DNA of 64,000 bases. Origin: Aliidiomarina sp047920995. Its GTDB lineage: Bacteria; Pseudomonadota; Gammaproteobacteria; Enterobacterales; Alteromonadaceae. Below, piece by piece: positions 7,849-17,237 of this stretch (position 1 is its first letter; each line of letters begins with the position of its first letter). Both the position numbers and the translations under genes were made by a program. The notes beneath the pieces are model-generated. The model saw only the letters and a program-made list of their open reading frames with translations, did not search any database and was not told where the DNA came from. The stretch lies in assembly GCF_047920995.1 (NCBI RefSeq), contig NZ_JBLRWZ010000004.1:47712-111711 (forward strand). The letters run 5' to 3'.

Positions 7849-10178
7849 CAGAAGTTTCGCCCTAACGACAAGTAAACACTGTTGCGATTATTATCACTGT
7901 AACTTAAGCCCAAGTAGGCTGCGCCGATAGGCGTTCTTACCATCATCACTGCCGAAGCGGAGTAAACCAAATCATCCCAACTCGCTGTTTCGCTATCGGT
8001 CCACACCTGCCCTGCTTCAATGGCTCCACCAATATACAGAGGCGTATTACTAATTGCCCGAGTAGCACCAAATTCGCGCAAGAACACTAATTGCCCAAGT
8101 GCTTTTTGTGAACCAGAGAGTTCGCGGCGATCATAACCTGAAAGGTTCATAAAGCCGCCGAGAGTGAAGGTGTTATACAGTGGGGCTTCACTATCAATAT
8201 AACTGCCAAGCCGAACACTATGAATTAGCGTGTTGCGCCCCCAGCTATGGGCATTTAAATAATGCAGATGCAGCGATTGGAAATCATCATCTGCACCAAA
8301 CACGGTATCGCTAAATTCGTAGCGTAAGGTTACTAATTTTCCGCTGCGAGGTACAAACACATCTTCAAGATCATCCATAGTTACCGTTGTTACCACTTTA
8401 GCGGTTTTAAAGTTTGCTTCTCGTGGTAAACCGGGAGCTTGTATACGAGCTTCGGCACGCCCTACACCAAATTCATAGCCCACTCGAACATCCACGTTAT
8501 ACCGCCACGTAGTGCCAAAATCGAGCGCCGACGTGTAGCGAGTTAAACGATAACGGCCCACTTGCTCACCTTCCTGATAAATATTGGTATTTTCTCTACT
8601 TACTTTCAATCTCGGTAACACATAAAAACGCGCATCTCGGCGCAACGGTTGCCAATACTCAATATTAATTAATGGCTCTTCACCGAGCTCGGCATCAATT
8701 TGTAACTCTGCACCAAGGCTATTCACTTCCGTACGCAGCAAACTCATTATGGCTCGATAATTTGATACTGCATCAAAGTCTTCTTCAAGGCTTAGGCCAA
8801 AACGAAGATAGCTAGGCCCCCATGAGCGAGGTACCGTGGTGATTTTTATGCCCGCACGATTCTCCTCGTCACGCATAAAGCTGTAATCAACTTGTTCGAA
8901 ATAACCTAGGCCATATAAACGATCAACATCGTCGCCTATGGTTGTACTCAGGAAATCATCACCTATTCTGCTTTCGATTTGGGTTTGCAATAAGGCATTC
9001 GGTAGGCTTGAGAGATTATCTAAATGAATAAACTCAATCTTTTCAGGCATCGTAGTGGCATACCGTAAACTCCCGATATAGCCTGTCCATAGCGCGTCAT
9101 CTACCCGATAGCGCGCTAGTTGCGCTGATTGTGCCTCTGCAGCCGCAAATCCGAGATCATAAGCCTCCCGCCCATATTGAAAATCACCAGTTCCAATAGG
9201 AACCGAGGAAATATCGGGCCGGATATAAACGTCGGCTTCCGTAAGGCTTGCAATAGCAATTTCATCATTGCGTCGAATCATAATGTTAAGTGATTGATCC
9301 ATCATGGCAAACGGCCCGGAAAGATTCTTTTGGCTTAAGAGCTCGCCATTCACATCAACAACAATAACCACATCGGCACCCATCTCGCGGGCAAACTGCA
9401 CCGGTAAATTGGCCGAAACTCCGCCGTCTACAAGTGTTTGGCCATGCCAATCTACCGGGGCTATTAAACCGGGTATCGCCATACTTGCCCGCATCGCTAA
9501 TACCAAATCCCCTTCTTCAAGGGCTACACTTTCTCCGGTTTCTATATCAACCGCCACAGAGCGAAACGGAATAGGTAACTCATCAAAACGCTCTACTAAC
9601 GCTGAATCCAAGGATAGCTCTCGCAAAATCGTTGCTAGCTGTTGCCCCTGAATTAAGGCTGGAGGGAAAGAAAGGCGGCCATTATTAAAGCCAAAGCTAA
9701 ATTGTAAGGGAAAACGGCGCTCTTCCTCTTTGCGCCGCAAACTGCGGAATTCTCGACTAGGTTCATCTTGAAATGCGGCTTGCCAATCGAGGGTTTCTAC
9801 CAATGTGAGCAGATCTTCCGGGCTATGGCCCTGCACGTATAAACCACCTGCTACTGCACCCATACTGGTTCCCACCACTAAATCAATGGGTATTTGCAAA
9901 TCTTCCAACACTTGCAACACACCAATATGCGCTAGCCCTTTAGCACCGCCACCACCCAAAACTAGCCCCACAACTGGCCGTTCTCGCGCTGGCAACATCG
10001 GTACGATCGGTTCTTGCGCTTCATTATCTAACGCTTCATTATCTAGCGTTAGTAAGGTGCGCAGATCCTGTGGCGCTGCTTCAGCCGCATGTGCAGATAA
10101 CGGTGCAGATAAAATAGCCAGCACCATTAACATAATGGGCAAGCGATAATAATGGATATTCAACCGAGCTAACTGCAC
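7848..10178 (-). CDS. Patatin-like phospholipase with POTRA and outer-membrane barrel (type Vd autotransporter, PlpD-like)
   Basis: 776 residues: a signal peptide (about 1-32, ending AHA), a patatin domain (about 68-265), a POTRA-like region (about 375-440) and a C-terminal 16-strand-type beta barrel ending in phenylalanine (SLGRNF). Patatin motifs are complete: oxyanion loop GGGGAKG, nucleophile elbow GTSMG, and catalytic Asp in VDGGVSANLP. This plan is that of Pseudomonas PlpD and Fusobacterium FplA, which display or release a phospholipase A1. It should act on membrane lipids at the cell surface. The downstream lipid-kinase-like gene overlaps its stop codon. Confidence 0.88.
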   Translation of the reverse strand: MQLARLNIHYYRLPIMLMVLAILSAPLSAHAAEAAPQDLRTLLTLDNEALDNEAQEPIVPMLPARERPVVGLVLGGGGAKGLAHIGVLQVLEDLQIPIDLVVGTSMGAVAGGLYVQGHSPEDLLTLVETLDWQAAFQDEPSREFRSLRRKEEERRFPLQFSFGFNNGRLSFPPALIQGQQLATILRELSLDSALVERFDELPIPFRSVAVDIETGESVALEEGDLVLAMRASMAIPGLIAPVDWHGQTLVDGGVSANLPVQFAREMGADVVIVVDVNGELLSQKNLSGPFAMMDQSLNIMIRRNDEIAIASLTEADVYIRPDISSVPIGTGDFQYGREAYDLGFAAAEAQSAQLARYRVDDALWTGYIGSLRYATTMPEKIEFIHLDNLSSLPNALLQTQIESRIGDDFLSTTIGDDVDRLYGLGYFEQVDYSFMRDEENRAGIKITTVPRSWGPSYLRFGLSLEEDFDAVSNYRAIMSLLRTEVNSLGAELQIDAELGEEPLINIEYWQPLRRDARFYVLPRLKVSRENTNIYQEGEQVGRYRLTRYTSALDFGTTWRYNVDVRVGYEFGVGRAEARIQAPGLPREANFKTAKVVTTVTMDDLEDVFVPRSGKLVTLRYEFSDTVFGADDDFQSLHLHYLNAHSWGRNTLIHSVRLGSYIDSEAPLYNTFTLGGFMNLSGYDRRELSGSQKALGQLVFLREFGATRAISNTPLYIGGAIEAGQVWTDSETASWDDLVYSASAVMMVRTPIGAAYLGLSYSDNNRNSVYLSLGRNF

Positions 10179-10206
10179 AGAGTTTTCTCCAAGTTCAACA
10201 AAACGC

Positions 10207-10761
10207 CTAGAGCCTGCGGCGCGCGAGTGGATTTAAACGTTGGTGCTTATCACGCCAATCCGGCATAAAAGTATCCATAAAGCGATAAAAACGGGCGTTA
10301 TGGCTAGCTTCCAGTAAATGCACCAACTCATGCACAAGCACATACTCGAGCAATTCCGGCGGTTTATCTGCTAACTCAAGGCTTAACCAAATTTTCCGAG
10401 TACGCACATTACAACTGCCCCAGCGCGTGCGCATTTTTTTTATCCCAAAGCTAGAGGTTTTTACACCTATTTCCTGCTCCCACACTGGTAACATAACGGT
10501 AACCTGTGCACGCATAGGCTCACGCAATATTTCTAAATCAGCTAGGTTCGGCTCTTGCGGTTCTGCGGCTATGTGCGCCTGAGCTTGCAATATCCACGCT
10601 TGCTTACTAGTTATAAAATGGGCAATTTGTGCAAACTCAACCTGCTGTGGCGCCGAAACACACACTAGGCCACTATTCGCTAGCACTCGTAATCGAATGT
10701 TTTTCATGCGCTTACGGGTTAAACGAAACGCTACTCCGGCAACTTCATGCTCACTGTGCAC
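10207..10761 (-). CDS. YgjP-like metallopeptidase domain protein
   Basis: 184-residue cytoplasmic protein of the YgjP/DUF45 (M48-like) group. The zinc site is visible as HELVH with a following histidine in EASHNARFY. The conserved RWGSCN segment precedes it. Biochemical role is not established for the family. It overlaps the end of the upstream substrate-binding gene by 11 bases and so is probably translated from the same mRNA. The 28 bases to the patatin gene suggest that all four genes from 11920 to 7156 form one leftward operon. Confidence 0.85.
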   Translation of the reverse strand: MHSEHEVAGVAFRLTRKRMKNIRLRVLANSGLVCVSAPQQVEFAQIAHFITSKQAWILQAQAHIAAEPQEPNLADLEILREPMRAQVTVMLPVWEQEIGVKTSSFGIKKMRTRWGSCNVRTRKIWLSLELADKPPELLEYVLVHELVHLLEASHNARFYRFMDTFMPDWRDKHQRLNPLARRRL

Positions 10762-11920
10762 GGTTTAGCGCCGGCAGTTGCAAAGGTGCAGTAGCTAATT
10801 CGGCTGGCCATACCACCTCTTTTCGGCCCTGCTGCCACTGCACAAACACCCCTTGATTGGCTATTTGATAGCCGCGTTTATCTACTTTAAAGGCGCCAAA
10901 AACCGTTTGTGTATCCATATTCAGTAACGCCTCTCGCATTGCATCACTATGCAAACTACCTGCTGTTTCAATGGCTTGCACAAACAACTGGCAACTTCCA
11001 TAGCCTCCGGCAGCATGAAAGCTAGGCGCTAGGCCATAAGTTTCCTCATACGCAGTAACAAAGGCCCCAGCTCCCGGGTTTGGCACACTAGGTTCCCACG
11101 CCGAAAGCCCCAAATCTCCGTCGGCAGCCTCACCTAGCGCTGCATAATACTGATCAACCGCCCCAGAGTTTCCGAATAACTGTAGCTCGATGCCTAGGAC
11201 ATTTAACTGAGAGCGTACGCTAATAAAATCATCTAACGCCGATGCGGTCATAGCCAACACCTCTACACCACGTTCAGCCATATCGTTTAAATACGCACTA
11301 AAATCAGCTGTGCCGCTAGGGTAGGTATAATGCTCAAGCACCGCTAGCCCATTAGCCTTCGCATGGGCTACCGCGCCACTCGCCGCTGCCGCGGGAAACA
11401 GCGCCTGCTCTTGTAATACCGCAACTTTTTCTAAGCCCTGTTCTTTGGCCAATTCAAGCAAACCGACCAAAAATAATTCAGCAGGCGGCAACACCATAAA
11501 TAAATGATGCCGGCCCTGCTCCCAAATCGAAGTGGTAGCCGCTAAAGGCGAGATATGTACCATACGATAGCGCTCAGTGATAGGTGCAACTGCTTCGGTT
11601 AAAGTAGAGCCATAAGGCCCCATAATGGCGTCTACTTTATCTGCAGTTATTAATTGTTGATATAAAATGCGCGCTTGCTCGCTGCTTGATTCATCATCGT
11701 AAATCACCAACTCTATTGGCCGCCCCAAAACTCCACCAGCGGCATTCACGTGGCTAGCACATAATTCGTAGCCATTTCGGGCGGCTATACCCTGAGTGGC
11801 GTAAGCCCCCGTAGCCGACATCGTTGCCCCTACACGAATAGGTTCACTATTCTCACCACAAGCACTCAAACACAGTGCGCTAGACAGCGCAAGTGCTAAC
11901 GTTCCACGAATACATCTCAT
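10751..11920 (-). CDS. Orphan LIV-type ABC substrate-binding lipoprotein
   Basis: 389-residue periplasmic-binding protein of the branched-chain amino acid (LivJ) class. The ATG at 11918-11920 follows GGGAGA and gives a clean lipoprotein signal with lipobox LSAC (cysteine at about residue 20); a longer in-frame start at 11962 would spoil the signal. The fold is shown by IRVGATMSATGAYATQG, the hinge motif GPYGSTLTEAVAPI and the ending typical of ligand-binding receptors. No permease or ATPase gene lies nearby, so it may serve a distant transporter or a sensor. The ligand is unknown. Confidence 0.85.
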   Translation of the reverse strand: MRCIRGTLALALSSALCLSACGENSEPIRVGATMSATGAYATQGIAARNGYELCASHVNAAGGVLGRPIELVIYDDESSSEQARILYQQLITADKVDAIMGPYGSTLTEAVAPITERYRMVHISPLAATTSIWEQGRHHLFMVLPPAELFLVGLLELAKEQGLEKVAVLQEQALFPAAAASGAVAHAKANGLAVLEHYTYPSGTADFSAYLNDMAERGVEVLAMTASALDDFISVRSQLNVLGIELQLFGNSGAVDQYYAALGEAADGDLGLSAWEPSVPNPGAGAFVTAYEETYGLAPSFHAAGGYGSCQLFVQAIETAGSLHSDAMREALLNMDTQTVFGAFKVDKRGYQIANQGVFVQWQQGRKEVVWPAELATAPLQLPALNRAQ

Positions 11921-12169
11921 TCTGTTTCTCCCTCGGTGGCGTTTAGCAACAGCTGTAAACAACGCTGCCGCACTTGCTGATGAAACTGGCCTCCCTTAGC
12001 GGCAATCATTGCTACAACTACTTTATCCGCTAACGTGCCGAAACTTTACTCATGCTCACGAACCAGCTCGGTAACCAATAGAGACCTAAACTTACCTACT
12101 GATAATTCTTAGCGCAACCCCGTTTTCATCGTCATCTTAATAATTTGATGTTAACAGCAAGTCGGTTGT

Positions 12170-12198
12170 TTGACAGCCCTTAAGCAAGGCTTTATCAT
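12170..12198 (+). promoter_or_regulatory. Promoter of the tetR-RND operon
   Basis: TTGACA at 12170-12175 and TATCAT at 12193-12198 are separated by exactly 17 bases, a near-consensus sigma-70 promoter. The start of transcription would fall near 12205, inside the adjacent palindrome. Confidence 0.8.
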
Positions 12199-12200
12199 TA

Positions 12201-12218
12201 ACGGACTGACTGGTCCGT
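12201..12218 (+). promoter_or_regulatory. TetR-type operator
   Basis: ACGGAC, a 6-base spacer, then GTCCGT forms a perfect inverted repeat that begins two bases after the -10 box. A repressor bound here would block transcription. The place and symmetry fit autoregulation by the TetR protein encoded 22 bases downstream. Confidence 0.7.
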
Positions 12219-12239
12219 CCGTTTAGGAAGTGAGCAATT

Positions 12240-12929
12240 ATGGTGGAAGAACATACCAATAAACGTACTCGGGTATCTACTGAGCAGCGGCAGAGTGAAA
12301 TACTAGAAGCGGCGAAGCAAGTTTTTGCTGAGCGTGGCTATCAAGTAGCCGATGTGCAAACCATAGCCGAACGCGCTGGAGTGGGCAAAGGTACGGTATA
12401 CCGCCACTTCCCCACGAAAGAAATTTTGTTTAAACAGGCATTGACATGGCAACTCGATATATTGCGCAAACGAGTAGACGAAGCTCTCACCAATCACCAG
12501 CAGCCCTTGGTACAAATGAAAGAAATAATGCGCGCATACTTTCGTTTCTACGATGAGCATCCAGAAACCATAGAGTTATTTGTGCATGAACGCGCCGAGT
12601 TTGGCCACGAAGAAACCCCTTTGTATTTTGCTCGTATGCACGAGCAAACAGAACAATGGATCCCTTTTTTCGAAAGCTTACGTGCGGTGGTGCCTAATTG
12701 CAGCCTCACTATCGAACAAATGATGCAATTATGCGGCGAGCTTATGCACGGCGCCGTGTATTTATGCATGGCTGTGGTGCCACGTAAACGCGTGCAAGAT
12801 CGCTTAGAGCAAGTTTATCGAGCTTACATACACAGTTTGTGTGAATGCCCCAATGTTAACCAATTACTTCAACACTATAACCTTCAATCACCCTCGGTGT
12901 TTTGCAGTTACGGAGAAAACAATCCATGA
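12240..12929 (+). CDS. TetR/AcrR family repressor of the RND pump
   Basis: 229 residues. The N-terminal helix-turn-helix (about 17-63) contains ILEAAKQVFAERGY and AGVGKGTVYRHFPTKEILF, the TetR signature. The C-terminal part is the ligand-binding and dimerisation domain. The stop overlaps the ATG of the adaptor gene (ATGA), so it is the first gene of the pump operon and probably represses it by binding the palindrome at 12201-12218. Such regulators release DNA when a pump substrate binds; the inducer is unknown. Confidence 0.92.
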   Translation: MVEEHTNKRTRVSTEQRQSEILEAAKQVFAERGYQVADVQTIAERAGVGKGTVYRHFPTKEILFKQALTWQLDILRKRVDEALTNHQQPLVQMKEIMRAYFRFYDEHPETIELFVHERAEFGHEETPLYFARMHEQTEQWIPFFESLRAVVPNCSLTIEQMMQLCGELMHGAVYLCMAVVPRKRVQDRLEQVYRAYIHSLCECPNVNQLLQHYNLQSPSVFCSYGENNP

Positions 12930-14092
12930 ATGTAGCCATTACCCCAAATGGAACAACAAAAACGCGTTTAGCCACTCGCTGGCTGGCTATTTTTACCGCA
13001 GGCGTAGGTATTACCTTTTTAAGCGCCTGCAGTGGTGATGCTAGTGATAACCAAGCATCCGGAGGCATGGGTGGCGGTATGCCGCCAGCGATGGTTACCA
13101 TTGCTGATGTTCAATTAACCAACACCACTCACTACGTAACTTATCCAGCCCGCGCTCGAGGTGCGCGTGAAGTAACTATTCAAGCGCAAGTTGGTGGTAT
13201 TCTTCAGCAACGTCACTATGCTGAAGGTGAATACGTAGAACAAGGGCAAACCTTATTTCAAATAGATCCCGAACCTTATCAACTGGCATTGAACAATGCA
13301 CAAGCTGCACTAGCTACCGCTACCGCAAACCAAGCTCAAGCCAAACGAGAGTGGCAACGCGTTGCCGATTTATTTGCCAATGATGCTGCGAGTGGCCGAG
13401 AGTATGATGCCGCACAGGCCGCTATTGAGGGTGCCAATGCAGCATTATTGCAAGCTCAGGCAGCAGTGCAAGACAGTGAACGAAACTTACGCTATACACG
13501 AGTAGAGGCTCCTATTTCTGGCATCGCTGAAATTGAAAGCTTATCGGTTGGTAATCTAATTAGCACTGGCACCGAACTTACTCACCTTATACAAATTAAT
13601 CCAATTCATGTTCACTTTGCCATTCCAGAGCATGAAGCAGGCTTGCTGCGCTACCACATGCAAAACAGCGAAAACGGGAATCACGCAAAGCTTACACTCG
13701 CCAGCGGTGATCAATATAGCGAGATAGGTTCCATAAATTTCGTGCAAACTGCGGTTAACCCTAGTACAGCCCAAGTGGCTTTACGCGCTGAGTTTACTAA
13801 TCCTGAACAGCAATTGCTGCCCGGCCAGTTTTTACGCGTTACCATTGCGCTGCAACAGTTTAGTGATGTGGCGTTAATTGAACGAACCGCCGTGAGCCAA
13901 GGGCAAAATGGCGCTCAAGTGTATGTAATTGAAAACGGTGAAACCGCCAAAGCACGGCCGGTTACTTTAGGGCCTGTTATTAACGATAAGCAAGTAATTT
14001 TAAGTGGTTTGAACAATGGCGATAAACTGGTCGTTAACGGCCATGTAGCCTTGCAAGATGGTGCCGCTGTAGTAGTTACCAACAATAACTAG
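12926..14092 (+). CDS. RND efflux periplasmic adaptor (membrane fusion lipoprotein)
   Basis: 388 residues. The ATG at 12926 overlaps the tetR stop and has GGAG ten bases upstream. It begins with a signal region and lipobox LSAC (about residues 33-36), so the protein is anchored in the inner membrane. Then come the lipoyl half-motifs (VTIQAQVGGIL...EGEYVEQGQTLFQIDPEPYQ), an alpha-hairpin (about 90-155), RVEAPISGIAEIESLSVGNLI, a beta-barrel and a membrane-proximal domain. It links the pump to the outer-membrane factor. Family: AcrA/MexA (HlyD-like). Confidence 0.93.
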   Translation: MNVAITPNGTTKTRLATRWLAIFTAGVGITFLSACSGDASDNQASGGMGGGMPPAMVTIADVQLTNTTHYVTYPARARGAREVTIQAQVGGILQQRHYAEGEYVEQGQTLFQIDPEPYQLALNNAQAALATATANQAQAKREWQRVADLFANDAASGREYDAAQAAIEGANAALLQAQAAVQDSERNLRYTRVEAPISGIAEIESLSVGNLISTGTELTHLIQINPIHVHFAIPEHEAGLLRYHMQNSENGNHAKLTLASGDQYSEIGSINFVQTAVNPSTAQVALRAEFTNPEQQLLPGQFLRVTIALQQFSDVALIERTAVSQGQNGAQVYVIENGETAKARPVTLGPVINDKQVILSGLNNGDKLVVNGHVALQDGAAVVVTNNN

Positions 14093-14102
14093 AGGACGGA
14101 TT

Positions 14103-17100
14103 ATGTTACGCTTTTTTATCGACCGTCCGCTATTCGCGTCGGTTATTTCATTGATTATTATGATTGCAGGGATCGTGTCCATTCGTGCCCTGCCCATCGA
14201 GCAGTACCCCGATGTAGTGCCGCCGCAAGTGGTGGTAAGTGCTGTTTACCCTGGCGCGAGTGCTGATGTATTAGCTTCTTCGGTAGCGGCGCCACTCGAG
14301 CAAGAAATAAATGGCGTAGATGATATGCTGTATATGGAAACAACCAGCACCGATTCCGGTATGCTGCAAATTTCTATTTCATTCGCCATGGGCACCGACC
14401 CAGACCAAGCCACCATTAATGTGAATAACCGCGTGCAAGCAGCTACGGCACGTTTACCCCAAGCTGTGCGCGATTTAGGTGTGCGTGTTGAATCACGCTC
14501 TACCAACATACTTATGGTTGCCACCATGTTCTCGCAAGATGGCAGTATGAATCCACTGGAAATCAGTAACTATGCTTTGCTTAACGTTCTTGATGAGCTA
14601 GTGCGAGTGGATGGTGTAGGTGATGCCTCATTATTTGGGGCGCAAGATTATTCTATGCGGATTTGGACCGATCCAGCAAAGTTAGCAGAATTTGGTTTCA
14701 ACCCAAGTGATGTGGCCAACGCTATTCGGGAACAAAGTGCGCAATACGCCGCAGGCCGTTTTGGTGCTGACCCTGCACCTAAAGGCAATGCCTTTACCTT
14801 AACCGCAACCACTGATACGCAACTAAGTAATCCGGAAGATTTTGCCAACGTTATTATTCGTTCTGATAGCAACGGCAATGCCATTCGCGTGGGCGATGTA
14901 GCGCGGGTTGAACTGGGTGCGCAACAATACGGCTTCTCGGCAATTTACAACAACCAAGATGCCGTGCCGATGGGAATATTCTTACAGCCTGGGGCTAATG
15001 CCTTAGAAACCGCACAAAACGTGCACAACGCCTTGGCTGAATTGGCGGAAAACTTCCCTTCCGGCTTAAACTACTACGTTCCCTATGATACTACTGAGTT
15101 TATTCAAATTTCCGTGAACGAAGTTATTGTTACACTACTAATAGCTGTTGTTTTAGTGGTGTTCGTTACCTTCTTATTCCTGCAGCATTTACGCGCTACA
15201 TTAATTCCCGTGGTAGCTATTCCGGTATCGCTTATTGGTACTTTTGCCGGTATGCAAGCCATGGGCTTTTCTATCAACATGCTTACCTTGTTTGGCCTCG
15301 TGCTAGCCATTGGTATTGTGGTAGATAACGCCATTATCGTCATGGAAAACGTAGAGCGCTTAATTCAAGAAAAGGGTATGAAAGCGAAAGAAGCATCGAT
15401 TGAAACCATGAAACAGGTTTCTGGTGCGGTAGTATCTTCTACCTTAGTACTCGTAGCGGTATTTGCCCCTGTTGCGTTCTTAGGTGGCTTAAGTGGCGAA
15501 CTATATAAGCAATTTGCCGTTACTATTGCGGTATCGGTGGTGGTTTCTGGCGTGGTAGCTCTTACGCTTACTCCCGCAATGTGTGCATTACTGCTCGATA
15601 AACAAAGCCACAAAGTAGCTAAACCCTTTGCCCTCTTTAATGCTGGTTTTGATAAGCTTACCAATGGCTTCGTGAATACCGTGGCATGGCTAATTCGCCG
15701 TTGGGTACTTGGGGTTGCACTGTTCATTGGTTTCTGTGTTATTACTGTAGTGCTTATGCTACGCATGCCATCTAGCCTAGTTCCCGGTGAAGACCAAGGG
15801 GTTGCTTTAGCTGTAGCCCAGCTTCCGGCAACCGCCTCGTTAGAGCGCACTGAAGAGTTCCGTAACGAACTTTCTTATCGCATTCGGGAAATGGAAGGGG
15901 TAGATGATTTCATTACCTTCGCTGGCTTTGACATCATTGCTAGTTCGCTACGTACTAACGCGTTGGCGGGCTTTATTAACCTTTCTGATTGGAGCGAACG
16001 AACAGCCCCAGGCTTAAGTGCGCAAGAAATCGCCCAGCAAGTCATGGGCATGGGCTTTGGCATGCAAGAAGCAAATGTGTTTGTATTTGTGCCACCTCCC
16101 ATTCAAGGGCTCTCGCTTACCGGTGGCGTGGAAGGTTACATGCAGTTGCGGGGAGATATCGATCCGCAAGAACTGAATGCTATTGCGCAAAAAGTGGTCG
16201 CTGCGGCAAACCAACGGCCAGAGCTAGTAGGCGTTCGTAGCACCTTAGAGAGCAATATTCCTCGCTATATGATTCACGTAGATCGCGAAAAAGCGAAAGC
16301 CATTGGCGTGCAATTGAATGATTTATTTAGCACCATGCAAGCCACCTTTGGCTCTACCTACATAAATGATTTCACTTACCAAGGCCGGTTATGGCAGGTG
16401 AACTTGCAAGCTGAAGGGGAATACCGCGTTGCGCCAGAAAACCTACGTGATGTGTTCGTTCGCTCTAGCCATGGTGAAATGGTGCCGTTAAGCACCTTAG
16501 TTACTGCCGAACGTGTATCGGGCGCCGATATTCTGAACCGTTTTAACTTATATGCAGCAGCAAAAATCATGGGTGATCCTGCTCCGGGCTACACCACTGG
16601 CCAAGCGAAAGATGCGCTTGATGCGGTAATTCAAGAACTGCGCAGCGAAGCCAATATTCAAATGGGCTGGGTGGGTGAAGCCTATCAGCTGGATGCTGCT
16701 TCTGGTGCTGCCGGAACCGCCTTTGGTTTAGGTTTGTTAATGGTAATTTTAATCCTCATTGCCCAGTATGAGCGCCTTACCCTTCCCTTCGCAGTAGTCA
16801 CTGCAGTGCCCTTTGCTATTTTTGGTGCAGCCCTCTCTTCAATGTTGCGCGGCTTCCCCAACGATGTGTACTTTCAAGTTGGGCTGTTAGTACTCATTGG
16901 CTTAGCGGCAAAAAATGCCATTCTCATTGTTGAGTTCGCGGCGCAAAACCGCAAAGAAGGGATGAGTTCCACAGAAGCAGCTGTTGCCGCGGCACGCCAG
17001 CGCTTCCGGGCAATTATCATGACCGCAGCAACCTTTATAGTTGGCACGCTACCGCTAGTATTTGCAAGTGGCGCTGGCGCTGTAAGCCGACAAGAAATTG

Positions 17101-17237
17101 GTACTGTGGTAGTGGGCGGTATGCTTGCGGCAAGCACCCTCGCCTTGCTGTTTGTACCCCTTGGTTACAAGCTTTTAGACGATATGGCCACTTGGCGGAA
17201 AAACCGTAATCAAGCTAATGCAGAGGAGAGCGCCTAA
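14103..17237 (+). CDS. RND multidrug efflux pump, HAE1 family (AcrB-like)
   Basis: 1044-residue proton-driven inner-membrane transporter, the usual length. Two repeats of one helix plus periplasmic loop plus helices are present. The start MLRFFIDRPLFASVISLIIMIAG, the porter segment with NVNNRVQAATARLP and the TM4 proton-relay aspartates in GIVVDNAIIV (about 405-406) are all intact. The second half ends with the GLAAKNAILIVEF helix. It forms a tripartite pump with the adaptor and outer-membrane factor on either side. Substrates are likely hydrophobic drugs or dyes, but cannot be assigned. AGAGGA precedes its ATG. Confidence 0.95.
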   Translation: MLRFFIDRPLFASVISLIIMIAGIVSIRALPIEQYPDVVPPQVVVSAVYPGASADVLASSVAAPLEQEINGVDDMLYMETTSTDSGMLQISISFAMGTDPDQATINVNNRVQAATARLPQAVRDLGVRVESRSTNILMVATMFSQDGSMNPLEISNYALLNVLDELVRVDGVGDASLFGAQDYSMRIWTDPAKLAEFGFNPSDVANAIREQSAQYAAGRFGADPAPKGNAFTLTATTDTQLSNPEDFANVIIRSDSNGNAIRVGDVARVELGAQQYGFSAIYNNQDAVPMGIFLQPGANALETAQNVHNALAELAENFPSGLNYYVPYDTTEFIQISVNEVIVTLLIAVVLVVFVTFLFLQHLRATLIPVVAIPVSLIGTFAGMQAMGFSINMLTLFGLVLAIGIVVDNAIIVMENVERLIQEKGMKAKEASIETMKQVSGAVVSSTLVLVAVFAPVAFLGGLSGELYKQFAVTIAVSVVVSGVVALTLTPAMCALLLDKQSHKVAKPFALFNAGFDKLTNGFVNTVAWLIRRWVLGVALFIGFCVITVVLMLRMPSSLVPGEDQGVALAVAQLPATASLERTEEFRNELSYRIREMEGVDDFITFAGFDIIASSLRTNALAGFINLSDWSERTAPGLSAQEIAQQVMGMGFGMQEANVFVFVPPPIQGLSLTGGVEGYMQLRGDIDPQELNAIAQKVVAAANQRPELVGVRSTLESNIPRYMIHVDREKAKAIGVQLNDLFSTMQATFGSTYINDFTYQGRLWQVNLQAEGEYRVAPENLRDVFVRSSHGEMVPLSTLVTAERVSGADILNRFNLYAAAKIMGDPAPGYTTGQAKDALDAVIQELRSEANIQMGWVGEAYQLDAASGAAGTAFGLGLLMVILILIAQYERLTLPFAVVTAVPFAIFGAALSSMLRGFPNDVYFQVGLLVLIGLAAKNAILIVEFAAQNRKEGMSSTEAAVAAARQRFRAIIMTAATFIVGTLPLVFASGAGAVSRQEIGTVVVGGMLAASTLALLFVPLGYKLLDDMATWRKNRNQANAEESA

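Larger units (their letters stand above)
11921..12239. other. Intergenic region between substrate-binding gene and RND operon
   Basis: The right half holds the tetR promoter and operator listed separately. The left half has, on the minus strand, a short open frame from the ATG at 12009 (about 30 codons; 39 codons of open frame back to a TAA) whose stop overlaps the lipoprotein ATG as ATGA. It has no Shine-Dalgarno and I do not recognise it. It could be the tail of a lost gene or chance. Confidence 0.5.
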
